Shown here: in pieces, positions 1 through 5,572 of the stretch
Layout of the letters: the number at the start of each line of letters is the position of its first letter
How positions within the stretch are numbered: the stretch's first letter is position 1
Assembly (NCBI GenBank): GCA_937957985.1
Contig: CALGOH010000184.1
Coordinates: 1-5,572, forward strand
DNA length: 5,572 nucleotides
Direction: 5' to 3'
From: an uncultured Verrucomicrobiae bacterium
Lineage (GTDB): Bacteria > Verrucomicrobiota > Verrucomicrobiia > Verrucomicrobiales > Akkermansiaceae
The notes under the pieces: model-generated
What the model was told of the DNA's origin: nothing
Database searches by the model: none
Seen by the model: the letters and a program-made list of their open reading frames with translations, nothing else
Program-made: the position numbers and the translations under genes

Positions 1-455
1 TCTCCTACTGGGCCGGCGACGGCGTCCGCGGGAACCCCCTCGTCCGCATCGACCGCAGCGCGCAGAAGGCCTTCTTCTACAAGAGCGGGAAACTGGTCGG
101 CGTCTCGCGCATCTCGACCGGCACCGACGAACACGCCACCCCGCCGGGCAGCTTCAAGATCATCCAGAAAAGCAGGAACCACCGCTCGAATCTCTACGGC
201 ATCTTCAAGGACAAGCGCACCGGCGAGGTCGTCAACGACGACGTCGACATGTCCAAGGACAAGGTGCCACCCGGCTGCGTCTACGTCGGCGCGCCGATGC
301 CCTTCTTCATGCGCTTCAACGGCGGCATCGGCATGCACACCGGTTACCTGCCGGGCTACAACGCGTCGCACGGCTGCGTGCGCATGCCCCACAAGATGGC
401 CGAGGCCTTCTTCCGGAACGTCGAGATCGGCACGCCGGTGATCGTCGAGCCATGA
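1..455 (+). CDS. L,D-transpeptidase (YkuD domain), 3' part
   Basis: This is the C-terminal part of a cell-wall cross-linking enzyme. The first complete codon is at base 3, and 150 codons precede the TGA at 453-455; the N-terminus, including any signal peptide or binding domain, lies off the left edge. The family makes 3-3 links between meso-diaminopimelate residues in peptidoglycan, or attaches proteins to it, in the periplasm. The catalytic signature is clear: a Gly-Met-His-Thr-Gly motif (His at 336-338), then 12 residues later SHGCVRMP, with the nucleophilic Cys at 375-377 and the following Arg at 381-383. Earlier, residues such as IDRSAQKAFFYKSGKL and STGTDEHATPPGSFKI are the usual opening strands of the fold. 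The stop overlaps the next start codon, implying translational coupling. The family is certain; which subtype of cross-link it makes cannot be told from this fragment. Confidence 0.93.
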   Translation, partial: SYWAGDGVRGNPLVRIDRSAQKAFFYKSGKLVGVSRISTGTDEHATPPGSFKIIQKSRNHRSNLYGIFKDKRTGEVVNDDVDMSKDKVPPGCVYVGAPMPFFMRFNGGIGMHTGYLPGYNASHGCVRMPHKMAEAFFRNVEIGTPVIVEP

Positions 456-808
456 GCGAACTCCCGGACCCGGAGGCCGCGACCGAGTTGTCCGTCGAAG
501 AGGTCGCGGCGCTGGCCGGCCCGATCTCGAAGGGCGAGATCCTGCTCCTCGACTGCCGCGAGGATGACGAGTGGAAGATCAACCGCCTCCCCGACGCGCG
601 GCTCGTCCCCCTTTCCTGCTTCGCCACCGAGGCCGCCCGCCTGCTCGGCGACGACAACGCGCCCTGCGTGATCTACTGCCACCACGGCATGCGCTCGCTG
701 CGCGCCGTCGAGTGGCTGCGCAGCCATGGCCACCAGCGCGCCTGGTCGATGAAGGGCGGCATCCACGCCTGGTCGGAGAAGATCGATCCCGACGTTCCCA
801 AGTACTAG
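452..808 (+). CDS. single-domain rhodanese-like sulfurtransferase
   Basis: This 118-residue protein is essentially one rhodanese domain with no signal peptide, so it is probably cytosolic. The family carries sulfur as a persulfide on an active-site Cys and hands it to an acceptor. The N-terminal rhodanese motif is at residues 31-54 (LLLDCREDDEW, then DARLVPLS). The active-site loop is Cys76-His-His-Gly-Met-Arg81, followed by Ser. A six-residue loop is the sulfurtransferase form; Cdc25-type phosphatases have seven. The C-terminal MKGGIHAWSEKID is the usual closing helix. Length is close to GlpE-type proteins, but the two His residues after the Cys differ from GlpE, so I give no symbol. The ATG shares bases with the upstream TGA (ATGA) and lacks a clear Shine-Dalgarno, which fits coupling to the transpeptidase. 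The sulfur acceptor is unknown. Confidence 0.9.
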   Translation: MSELPDPEAATELSVEEVAALAGPISKGEILLLDCREDDEWKINRLPDARLVPLSCFATEAARLLGDDNAPCVIYCHHGMRSLRAVEWLRSHGHQRAWSMKGGIHAWSEKIDPDVPKY

Positions 809-815
809 ATTCACC

Positions 816-1271
816 GTGCGCGCCGTCGTCCAGCGATGCTCCCGGGCCTCCGTCGCCATCGACGGCGAGCGCGTTTCCGCGATCGGCACCGGCCTGCTGG
901 TCCTGCTCGGCGTCGAGGAGGCCGACGGCCCCGAGGACCGCGGCTGGCTCGCCGGCAAGATCGCCCGCATGCGCATCTTCGGCGATGCCGCGGGAAAGAT
1001 GAACCTGAGCCTCGCCGACCTCCCGGAGGCCGGGGTGATCGTCGTCAGCCAGTTCACCCTTCACGCCTCCACCCGCAAGGGCAACCGTCCCTCGTTCATC
1101 CGCGCGGCCGCCCCGGACCACTCCGAGCCGCTCTACGAGCAGTTTTGCGAGTGTCTCGGGAAGGAACTCGACCGCCCGGTCGGCCGGGGCCGCTTCGGCG
1201 CGGAGATGGAGGTCGAACTGGTCAACGACGGGCCGGTCACCATCGTGATCGACAGCAAGTCGCGGGAGTGA
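816..1271 (+). CDS. dtd: D-aminoacyl-tRNA deacylase (Dtd)
   Basis: Dtd hydrolyses the ester bond of D-aminoacyl-tRNAs (and glycyl-tRNA-Ala), recycling the tRNA and keeping D-residues out of proteins; it acts as a cytosolic homodimer. The 151-residue product matches the family from end to end. Residues 1-13 (MRAVVQRCSRASV) are the typical N-terminus, which is why the GTG at 816 is chosen. SQFTL is at 78-82, with the active-site Thr81, NRPSF at 90-94, and the Gly-cisPro motif within NDGPVT at 137-142. GRFGAEMEVELVNDGP is the standard C-terminal strand. Length is a few residues above the usual 145. It starts 7 bases after the rhodanese stop, so it is probably in the same transcript; no good Shine-Dalgarno is visible before the GTG. 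Its stop lies 10 bases from that of the convergent gene. Confidence 0.96.
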   Translation: MRAVVQRCSRASVAIDGERVSAIGTGLLVLLGVEEADGPEDRGWLAGKIARMRIFGDAAGKMNLSLADLPEAGVIVVSQFTLHASTRKGNRPSFIRAAAPDHSEPLYEQFCECLGKELDRPVGRGRFGAEMEVELVNDGPVTIVIDSKSRE

Positions 1272-1281
1272 CCCTCCGGCA

Positions 1282-2496
1282 CTACTCCTTGATCCTCACC
1301 GGAGTGCCGCAATAGGTGCAGTTGAACCAGCGGTAGAACAACGCGTGGAGGGCCAGTGCGGTGATGTGGCCCAGCAGCGGGATGTGATGGGCCTTGCGAT
1401 GCTTGAGACATTGGCGCGGCGCGAGGATGCGCTGGTTGCACACACGGCATTTCACCCGGAATGAGATCGCAAAATAGAGCAACCCCAGCAACGGCACCGC
1501 GATCGGAAACGCGATGAACCAGGCGGGCACCCAGCCGAAACTTCCTTCGGAAATGTCGGAGAGGATCAACAGGGGCGCGGCGATGATCGCCAGCGGGATC
1601 GAAAGCTGGAAGAGCAGCACCACCACCGAGCCGAGCAGCACCTGCGTGCGCCGGTCGTGAAGCACCCCGCGCACGTAGCGGCGGGTCCCCGGCTTGCGCC
1701 CGCGATTGGTCTCCTCGCGCGCGGTCCGGATCAGGCGGGTCCGCTCGTCCATCTCGACGACCGGCTCCGGTTCCGGGTCATCGACGGTGTCGTCGATGTG
1801 CCGCACGCGGCTGACATCGATCCCCACCTTCTCGCCGGGCCGGTAGTCCGCCACCTGCACCACTCCCGATGCCCGACGCTTCGGCATCCCCGCCAGTTCG
1901 CGCTTCTTCGAGCCGACCGCCACGTTGACCTCCAGATCGCTGTCGGCGCGGTTCAACATCGGAGCGGCGAGAATCTCGGACGGACGGATCCCCGCCTCGG
2001 CCAGCATGCGGTTCGGAATCGGCAGGGCGAGCGGGACCCGTGCGAGCATCTCCTGCACATCGGGATCGGCCTCGAAATTCACCGGACCGTCGAGGCGCCG
2101 GACCTTCGGCTCGGAAGGTTCGGGGTCCTTTCCGGGTCCTTCCTCGGATGCTTCCGGCTCGGTCATTTTCCGTGCCGTCTTCTTCGCGGCTGCCTTCTTC
2201 GTCGATTTCCTGGCCGTCTTTTTCGTGGCCTTCTTCGCCGTCTTGCGGGTCCGCTTGCTGGCGGTTTTCTTCGCCGCGGGAGCGTCTCCGTTCCTCATCG
2301 AGGCGATCCACGACTCCACCCGCTCCAGCGACGGCGTCTCGGGGGCGAGTTCGAGCACCTGGTTGGCCCTCTCCAGCTCGCGGTGGACCACCTGTGCGTC
2401 GGCCGAGAGCAAATCCTGGTCGTTCTCGAAACCAGCGGCTTCCAGAAGGTCCAGTTCCTCGGTGGCGAGGTCCGAGCTGATCGAGAGATTCGCCAT
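1282..2496 (-). CDS. DUF4332-like, histone-H1-like, two-helix membrane protein
   Basis: I do not know the function of this 404-residue protein. Residues about 8-66 resemble DUF4332, a helix-hairpin-helix-like domain (LLEAAGF, DLL.AD, then TPSLERVESWI). Residues 74-110 consist only of Lys (14), Arg (4), Ala (10), Thr (7) and Ser (2), like the tail of histone H1 or of bacterial H1-like proteins. An acidic, proline-rich linker follows (about 113-130), then a soluble middle region to about 283 with a second acidic patch at 235-252. Two hydrophobic helices lie at about 286-312 and 322-346. Basic residues flank both outer ends and acidic residues (DISEGS) sit between, so both termini should face the cytosol. 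After the helices come Cys350-x2-Cys353, Cys363, a His cluster (366, 370, 371) and Cys393-x2-Cys396, suggesting a split zinc ribbon around a hydrophobic stretch at 372-390. AAGGAG lies 5 bases before the ATG. It follows valS by 57 bases on the same strand. The reading frame is certain; domain calls are from pattern only. Confidence 0.85.
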   Translation of the reverse strand: MANLSISSDLATEELDLLEAAGFENDQDLLSADAQVVHRELERANQVLELAPETPSLERVESWIASMRNGDAPAAKKTASKRTRKTAKKATKKTARKSTKKAAAKKTARKMTEPEASEEGPGKDPEPSEPKVRRLDGPVNFEADPDVQEMLARVPLALPIPNRMLAEAGIRPSEILAAPMLNRADSDLEVNVAVGSKKRELAGMPKRRASGVVQVADYRPGEKVGIDVSRVRHIDDTVDDPEPEPVVEMDERTRLIRTAREETNRGRKPGTRRYVRGVLHDRRTQVLLGSVVVLLFQLSIPLAIIAAPLLILSDISEGSFGWVPAWFIAFPIAVPLLGLLYFAISFRVKCRVCNQRILAPRQCLKHRKAHHIPLLGHITALALHALFYRWFNCTYCGTPVRIKE

Positions 2497-2501
2497 TCAG
2501 G

Positions 2502-2507
2502 CTCCTT
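2502..2507 (-). promoter_or_regulatory. Shine-Dalgarno of the DUF4332-like gene
   Basis: On the minus strand AAGGAG stands 5 bases before the ATG at 2496-2494. It is the only strong, well-placed ribosome binding site in the window and it fixes this start. The other complete genes start without one. Confidence 0.75.
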
Positions 2508-2553
2508 GGGGTGGAAGGCAACGCTAGCGGATGCGGATCGGGGCACAAGCCCA

Positions 2554-5244
2554 TCATCCGAGCGCCTCGACCATCTCCTCGAGCTGGCCGAGCTTCTCCC
2601 GCCACTCGCCGAGACGCTGCTTCTCCTGCTCGACCACCTCCGCCGGCGCCCGCTCGACGAAACTCGCGTTGCCGAGCTTGCCTTCGGACTTCCTCACCTC
2701 GCCGCGGATCTTCTCGATCTCCTTGCCGAGGCGCTGGCGCTCGGCCTCGACGTCGATCAGCCCCTCCAGCGGCATCGCCACCTCGCCGACATCCGTCAGC
2801 GCCGCCGGCGTGCCCTTGGGGGCCTCGTAGGAGTCGTCGAGGTCGATCTCCCCCGCCCCGGCGAGCAAGGCCAGCACGTCTTTCTCGTCGGCCAGCCACT
2901 CGGGCGCGCCCTTGACGACGAAACGCACGTCTCGGCGGGTCGCCACGTTGTATTCCGCCTTCAGGTTGCGCAGCTTTCCGGCGGAGGCGTAGATCGCCGC
3001 GGCCTGCTTTTCGGCGGCCACGGTTTCGACCCCGCCGAGCAGCGTCTCCTTCGGCAGCTCGCGATTCATGACAAACTCGCCCTCGTCGACGTAGCCCATC
3101 CGCACCGACAGCTCCTCGGTGACGTGCGGCATGTACGGGTGAAGTAGTAGCAGAAAGCGCGACATTGTCGCATCGAAGACCGCCAGCGTGACCTCACGGG
3201 CCTCGGCCGACGCATCCTCCCTCAGGTCGCCCTTCACCGCCTCCAGGAACCTGTCGCAGAACTCGCTCCACAGGAACTCGTAGAGCCGCTGCGAGATCTC
3301 ACCGAAACGATACTCGGCATACAGACCGTCGAGATCCGCCGCCAAGCGGTCGAGCTTGGCCATGATGTCCACATGGTAGGGCCGCAGAGCGTCTTCACTT
3401 GGAACTTGGCACTTCTCACTTGGCACTTCGCCGGAGGCGAGCTGCCTGAACCGGCAGGCGTTGTAGAGCTTGTTGGCGAAGTTCCGTCCCTCCTCGATCT
3501 GCGCCTCGTCGAAGCGGATGTCGGTGCCGACCGGCGCGATGCGCATCAGCCCGAAGCGCAGGCCGTCGGCGCCGTACTTGTCCATCAGGTCGATCGGATC
3601 CGGCGAGTTGCCGAGCGACTTGCTCATCTTGCGACCCTTGAGGTCGCGGATCAGCGCGGTGAAATAGACGTTCGCGAACGGCAGCTTCCCCTCGAAGCGG
3701 TAGCCGGCCATGATCATCCGTGCGACCCAGAAGAACAGGATGTCCGGACCGGTCACCAGGTCGGTGGTCGGGTAGAACTTCTCCAGCGTGTCGCTGCGCT
3801 CGCCGACATCGGTCATGGTCGCGAAGGGCCACAGCCACGAGCTGAACCAGGTGTCCATCACATCCTCGTCGCGCACCCAGGCGCTCTCGTCCGCGGGCGG
3901 CTCGACGCCCACGTGGATGTCGCCCTTCTCGAAGTCCGACATGTCGAGCGACTCGGCGGCCTTGAGCGCATCGAGCTTGTCCTTGCGATACCACACCGGA
4001 ATCTGGTGGCCCCACCAGAGCTGACGACTGATGCACCAGTCCTGGATGTTCTCCAGCCAGTGGGCGTAGGTCTTGGCCCAGCGCGCCGGACGGAAGGTGA
4101 TGTCGCCATCGGCCACCGCCTTCGCCGCCTCCTCGACGCAGGGGTATTTCAGGAACCACTGCATCGAGATCCGCGGCTCGACCGGCACGTCGGCGCGCTC
4201 GGAGAAGCCGACGTTGTTCTCGTATTCCTCGACGCCGACGAGCAGGCCCATTTCCTCGAGCTTCCTCGCCGCAACCTTGCGGGCATGGACGCGATCGAGG
4301 CCATCGAGGTCGGGACAGTCCGGGCAGTTGATGGTGCCGTCGGGATGCAGCACGTCGATGATCTCGAGATCGTGCTTCATCCCGATCTCGAAGTCGGCCT
4401 TGTCGTGCGCCGGGGTGATCTTCAGCGCGCCGGTGCCGAACTCGATGTCCACGTGCTCGTCGGCCACGACCGGGATCTCCGCCGCGGGAAACGGACGCCG
4501 CACCTTGCGGCCGATGTGCTTGGCGTAGCGCGGGTCCTTCGGGTTCACCGCCACCGCCACGTCACCCATCAGGGTCTCGGGCCGGGTGGTGGAAATGTGA
4601 AGGAACTCGCCCGGCGCATCGACCAGCTCGTAGCGCATCGTGTACAACTTCGAGCGCTGCGGTTTCATGATCACCTCCTCGTCGGAGAGGGCGGTGAGCG
4701 AGACCGGGCACCAGTTGACCATCCGCTTGCCGCGGTAGATCAGGCCCTGCTTGAAAAGCTCGACGAAGACGTGGCTGACCCACTCGGTGTAGCCATCGTC
4801 CATGGTGAACCGCTCGCGCGACCAGTCGCACGAGCAACCGAGGCGCTTGAGCTGCCTGATGATGATCCCGCCGTGGTGCTCCTTGAAATCCCACACCTTT
4901 TCCAGGAACGCCTCGCGGCCGAGGTCGCGGCGGGTCTTGCCCTCCTCCTCGCGGAGCTGGCGCTCCACCCTCGCCTGCGTGGCGATGCCAGCGTGGTCGG
5001 TGCCGGGCAGCCACAGCACCTCCTTGCCCTCTTGGCGCGCGCGGCGGGCGAGGATGTCCTGCAGCGTGTTGTTCAGGACGTGGCCGAGGTGGAGGATGCC
5101 GGTGACGTTCGGCGGCGGGATGACGATCGAGTAGGCCGGCTTGTCCGACGCCGGGTCGGCCTCGAAACACTTCCCTTCCAGCCAGGCGGCATACCATTTC
5201 GCCTCCACCGCCTGAGGTTCATACGCTTTCGCCAGTTCGGACAT
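2554..5244 (-). CDS. valS: valine--tRNA ligase
   Basis: ValS is a class I synthetase that joins valine to tRNA-Val using ATP and hydrolyses mischarged Thr-tRNA-Val; it acts in the cytosol. The 896-residue product is full length (the family is usually about 870-950). PPPNVTGILHLGHV at 43-56 holds the HIGH motif (HLGH 52-55). GTDHAGIATQ is at 81-90. The CP1 editing domain spans about 200-385, with STTRPETLMGD at 218-228 and ITPAHDKADFEIG at 276-288. WCISRQLWWGHQIPVWY is at 403-419, MDTWFSSWLWPF at 463-474 and KMSKS at 539-543. An anticodon-binding helical domain follows (about 620-770), and a C-terminal tRNA-contacting coiled coil occupies about 826-895. The Cys pairs that bind zinc in some ValRS are incomplete (WCPVS at 178-182, WYRKDK later). 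Residues 605-616 come from a tandem-repeat insertion. The start is chosen from MSELAKAYEPQAVEAKWY, the normal N-terminus; no upstream in-frame start or clear Shine-Dalgarno is seen. Confidence 0.98.
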   Translation of the reverse strand: MSELAKAYEPQAVEAKWYAAWLEGKCFEADPASDKPAYSIVIPPPNVTGILHLGHVLNNTLQDILARRARQEGKEVLWLPGTDHAGIATQARVERQLREEEGKTRRDLGREAFLEKVWDFKEHHGGIIIRQLKRLGCSCDWSRERFTMDDGYTEWVSHVFVELFKQGLIYRGKRMVNWCPVSLTALSDEEVIMKPQRSKLYTMRYELVDAPGEFLHISTTRPETLMGDVAVAVNPKDPRYAKHIGRKVRRPFPAAEIPVVADEHVDIEFGTGALKITPAHDKADFEIGMKHDLEIIDVLHPDGTINCPDCPDLDGLDRVHARKVAARKLEEMGLLVGVEEYENNVGFSERADVPVEPRISMQWFLKYPCVEEAAKAVADGDITFRPARWAKTYAHWLENIQDWCISRQLWWGHQIPVWYRKDKLDALKAAESLDMSDFEKGDIHVGVEPPADESAWVRDEDVMDTWFSSWLWPFATMTDVGERSDTLEKFYPTTDLVTGPDILFFWVARMIMAGYRFEGKLPFANVYFTALIRDLKGRKMSKSLGNSPDPIDLMDKYGADGLRFGLMRIAPVGTDIRFDEAQIEEGRNFANKLYNACRFRQLASGEVPSEKCQVPSEDALRPYHVDIMAKLDRLAADLDGLYAEYRFGEISQRLYEFLWSEFCDRFLEAVKGDLREDASAEAREVTLAVFDATMSRFLLLLHPYMPHVTEELSVRMGYVDEGEFVMNRELPKETLLGGVETVAAEKQAAAIYASAGKLRNLKAEYNVATRRDVRFVVKGAPEWLADEKDVLALLAGAGEIDLDDSYEAPKGTPAALTDVGEVAMPLEGLIDVEAERQRLGKEIEKIRGEVRKSEGKLGNASFVERAPAEVVEQEKQRLGEWREKLGQLEEMVEALG
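3397..3431. repeat. tandem heptanucleotide repeat inside valS
   Basis: Five consecutive 7-base units on the plus strand each begin ACTT; the remaining three bases are GGA, GGC, CTC, GGC and CGC in order. Within it a 12-base word, ACTTGGCACTTC, occurs twice 14 bases apart (3404-3415 and 3418-3429). The array reads through valS in frame and encodes residues 605-616, between the end of the catalytic core (NACRFRQLASG) and the anticodon-binding domain. Its base composition is lower in GC than the gene around it. Repeats of this kind turn up scattered in some environmental bacterial genomes, as far as I recall; I cannot confirm that here. Confidence 0.85.
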
Positions 5245-5302
5245 CGCGGCGGAGCCATGCCAGACCCCCCGGAATTTGTAAAGGAGGGCGAATCACCGCG
5301 GC

Positions 5303-5336
5303 AGAGGCCCGGCCGGAAAACGGAGAGGCCCGGCCG
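5303..5336. repeat. 13-base direct repeat, 21-base period
   Basis: AGAGGCCCGGCCG occurs at 5303-5315 and again at 5324-5336, exactly 21 bases apart, which is two helical turns. The core GGCCCGG in each copy is complementary to CCGGGCC at 5379-5385, so in the valS leader RNA either copy could form a 7-pair GC stem with that site. Whether this is a protein site, an RNA switch or chance in GC-rich sequence is not decidable here. Confidence 0.7.
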
Positions 5337-5420
5337 ACGTCGTGCAGGAAAAAACCCAAAAACCTGAACGATATCTGACCGGGCCCCCTTACCTTCGGGT
5401 GTTAACCCCTCGGCAAAAGT

Positions 5421-5446
5421 ATGTCGGTTCCGTTGGGAACCTACAT
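5421..5446. repeat. strong inverted repeat (hairpin) upstream of valS
   Basis: The arms are ATGT and GGTTCC, then a GTTG loop, then GGAACC and ACAT, giving 11 base pairs with a single mismatch (5425 against 5442) and a 4-base loop. Read on the minus strand, toward valS, it is followed by ACTTTTG, a short T run. It could be a weak terminator or attenuator in the leader, or a protein-binding palindrome. It is about 175 bases before the valS start. It is the most stable local structure in the gene-free region. Confidence 0.7.
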
Positions 5447-5463
5447 GGTGGAAAACGCCACCA
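5446..5463. repeat. small inverted repeat next to the main hairpin
   Basis: TGGTGG (5446-5451) and CCACCA (5458-5463) can pair around a 6-base loop. It abuts the larger hairpin and shares base 5446 with it, so the two can nearly stack in one RNA. Confidence 0.5.
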
Positions 5464-5481
5464 AGCCGCCATTGTTTCAGA

Positions 5482-5507
5482 AAAAAATCGCCCGTCTACG
5501 ATTTTTT
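5482..5507. terminator. possible bidirectional terminator-like inverted repeat
   Basis: AAAAAATCG (5482-5490) and CGATTTTTT (5499-5507) form a perfect 9-pair inverted repeat around an 8-base loop. Either strand ends in a T run, 6 on the plus strand and 7 on the minus strand. Only three pairs form a GC-containing core, so as an intrinsic terminator it would be weak. It may end a leftward gene lying beyond base 5572 and insulate valS from it, or be an operator. The call is tentative. Confidence 0.35.
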
Positions 5508-5548
5508 ACGCAATACAACGTAAGCACTGCTTCAGGCGACCCTCCGAA

Positions 5549-5568
5549 ATCCTTTATTATCCTTTGAT
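5549..5568. repeat. two 10-base AT-rich direct repeats
   Basis: ATCCTTTATT is followed directly by ATCCTTTGAT, giving ATCCTTT twice with a 10-base spacing, close to one helical turn. It lies at the window edge, so further copies to the right cannot be seen. Confidence 0.5.
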
Positions 5569-5572
5569 TTCC

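Larger units (their letters stand above)
5245..5572. other. gene-free upstream region of valS
   Basis: No coding sequence is supported in these 328 bases on either strand. The valS-proximal part (to about 5340) is very GC-rich and contains a 13-base direct repeat. The outer part, from about 5345, has many A and T runs and several inverted repeats, as expected for a promoter and untranslated leader. I could not identify a convincing -35/-10 pair. A GATAAT box on the minus strand (5556-5561) would need a -35 beyond the window edge. A plus-strand AAGGAGG at 5281-5287 has no start codon after it. Confidence 0.7.

Noticed and set aside
2167..2277. Lys/Ala-rich stretch as a DNA repeat or frameshift artefact
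   Set aside because: The codons vary while the residues stay Lys/Ala/Thr, and the frame is open and continuous with supported sequence on both sides, so it is a genuine low-complexity protein segment.
2522..2529. CGCTAGCG palindrome between valS and the downstream gene as a terminator
   Set aside because: Eight bases with no loop and no T run cannot form a useful hairpin, and the 57-base gap with a strong Shine-Dalgarno fits read-through from valS.
1657..3147. Long open frame on the plus strand (496 codons) opposite the DUF4332-like gene and valS
   Set aside because: It runs antisense across two well-supported genes, and its composition (Leu, Arg, His, Asp-rich) is what the complement of GC-rich codons gives. 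It has no recognisable domain.
5073..5258. Short leader-peptide-like frame starting at an ATG 14 bases before the valS start
   Set aside because: It continues out of frame into valS, has no ribosome binding site and encodes only Arg/Ser/Pro-rich shadow sequence.
5281..5300. Strong plus-strand Shine-Dalgarno (AAGGAGG at 5281-5287) suggesting a divergent gene
   Set aside because: No ATG, GTG or TTG at a usable distance opens a coding frame; it is a chance match.
3373..5367. 664-codon open frame on the plus strand antisense to valS
   Set aside because: The opposite strand encodes a full ValS with every motif. This frame has the low-complexity His/Val/Leu/Arg pattern of an antisense shadow in GC-rich DNA.
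5421..5446. T-box riboswitch controlling valS, suggested by GGAACCG in the leader hairpin
   Set aside because: The longer conserved T-box sequence around GGAACC, a specifier loop with a Val codon and a T-rich terminator are not seen. The GGAACC is simply one arm of the palindrome, and T-boxes are rare outside Gram-positive lineages.

Overview
The window is GC-rich, tightly packed bacterial chromosome. I see no transposase, phage gene, CRISPR array, tRNA or rRNA. The best taxonomic guess is a member of the Verrucomicrobiota or a neighbouring PVC-group bacterium. It rests on the style of the L,D-transpeptidase and rhodanese and on a DUF4332-like/histone-H1-like membrane protein. This is an inference from recalled protein style, not a database result.

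Layout. Bases 1-1271 hold a rightward cluster of three genes: the 3' part of an L,D-transpeptidase (YkuD fold), a single-domain rhodanese whose start codon overlaps the transpeptidase stop (ATGA), and dtd (D-aminoacyl-tRNA deacylase) 7 bases further on. Bases 1282-5244 hold a leftward pair: valS (valyl-tRNA synthetase), then 57 bases downstream a 404-residue protein of unknown function. The two groups converge with only 10 bases between stop codons. Bases 5245-5572 have no gene. This stretch is the upstream region of valS, its outer half is visibly richer in A+T than the genes, and it carries several inverted and direct repeats.

How the genes relate. dtd and valS both serve translation quality: ValS charges tRNA-Val and edits mischarged threonine, and Dtd removes D-amino acids from tRNA. 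They are on opposite strands and are not co-transcribed. The transpeptidase acts on the cell wall outside the membrane. The rhodanese is a cytosolic sulfur carrier with no evident link to its neighbours beyond shared transcription.

Most notable points. (1) A tandem array of five 7-base units lies inside valS and encodes an unusual segment at residues 605-616. (2) The protein downstream of valS combines a DUF4332-like N-terminus, a 37-residue Lys/Ala/Thr histone-H1-like arm, two membrane helices and a split Cys-x2-Cys pair. It could be a membrane-tethered nucleic-acid-binding protein. (3) A strong imperfect hairpin (11 pairs, one mismatch) and other repeats lie upstream of valS. No complete new multi-gene system is evident; these are separate observations.
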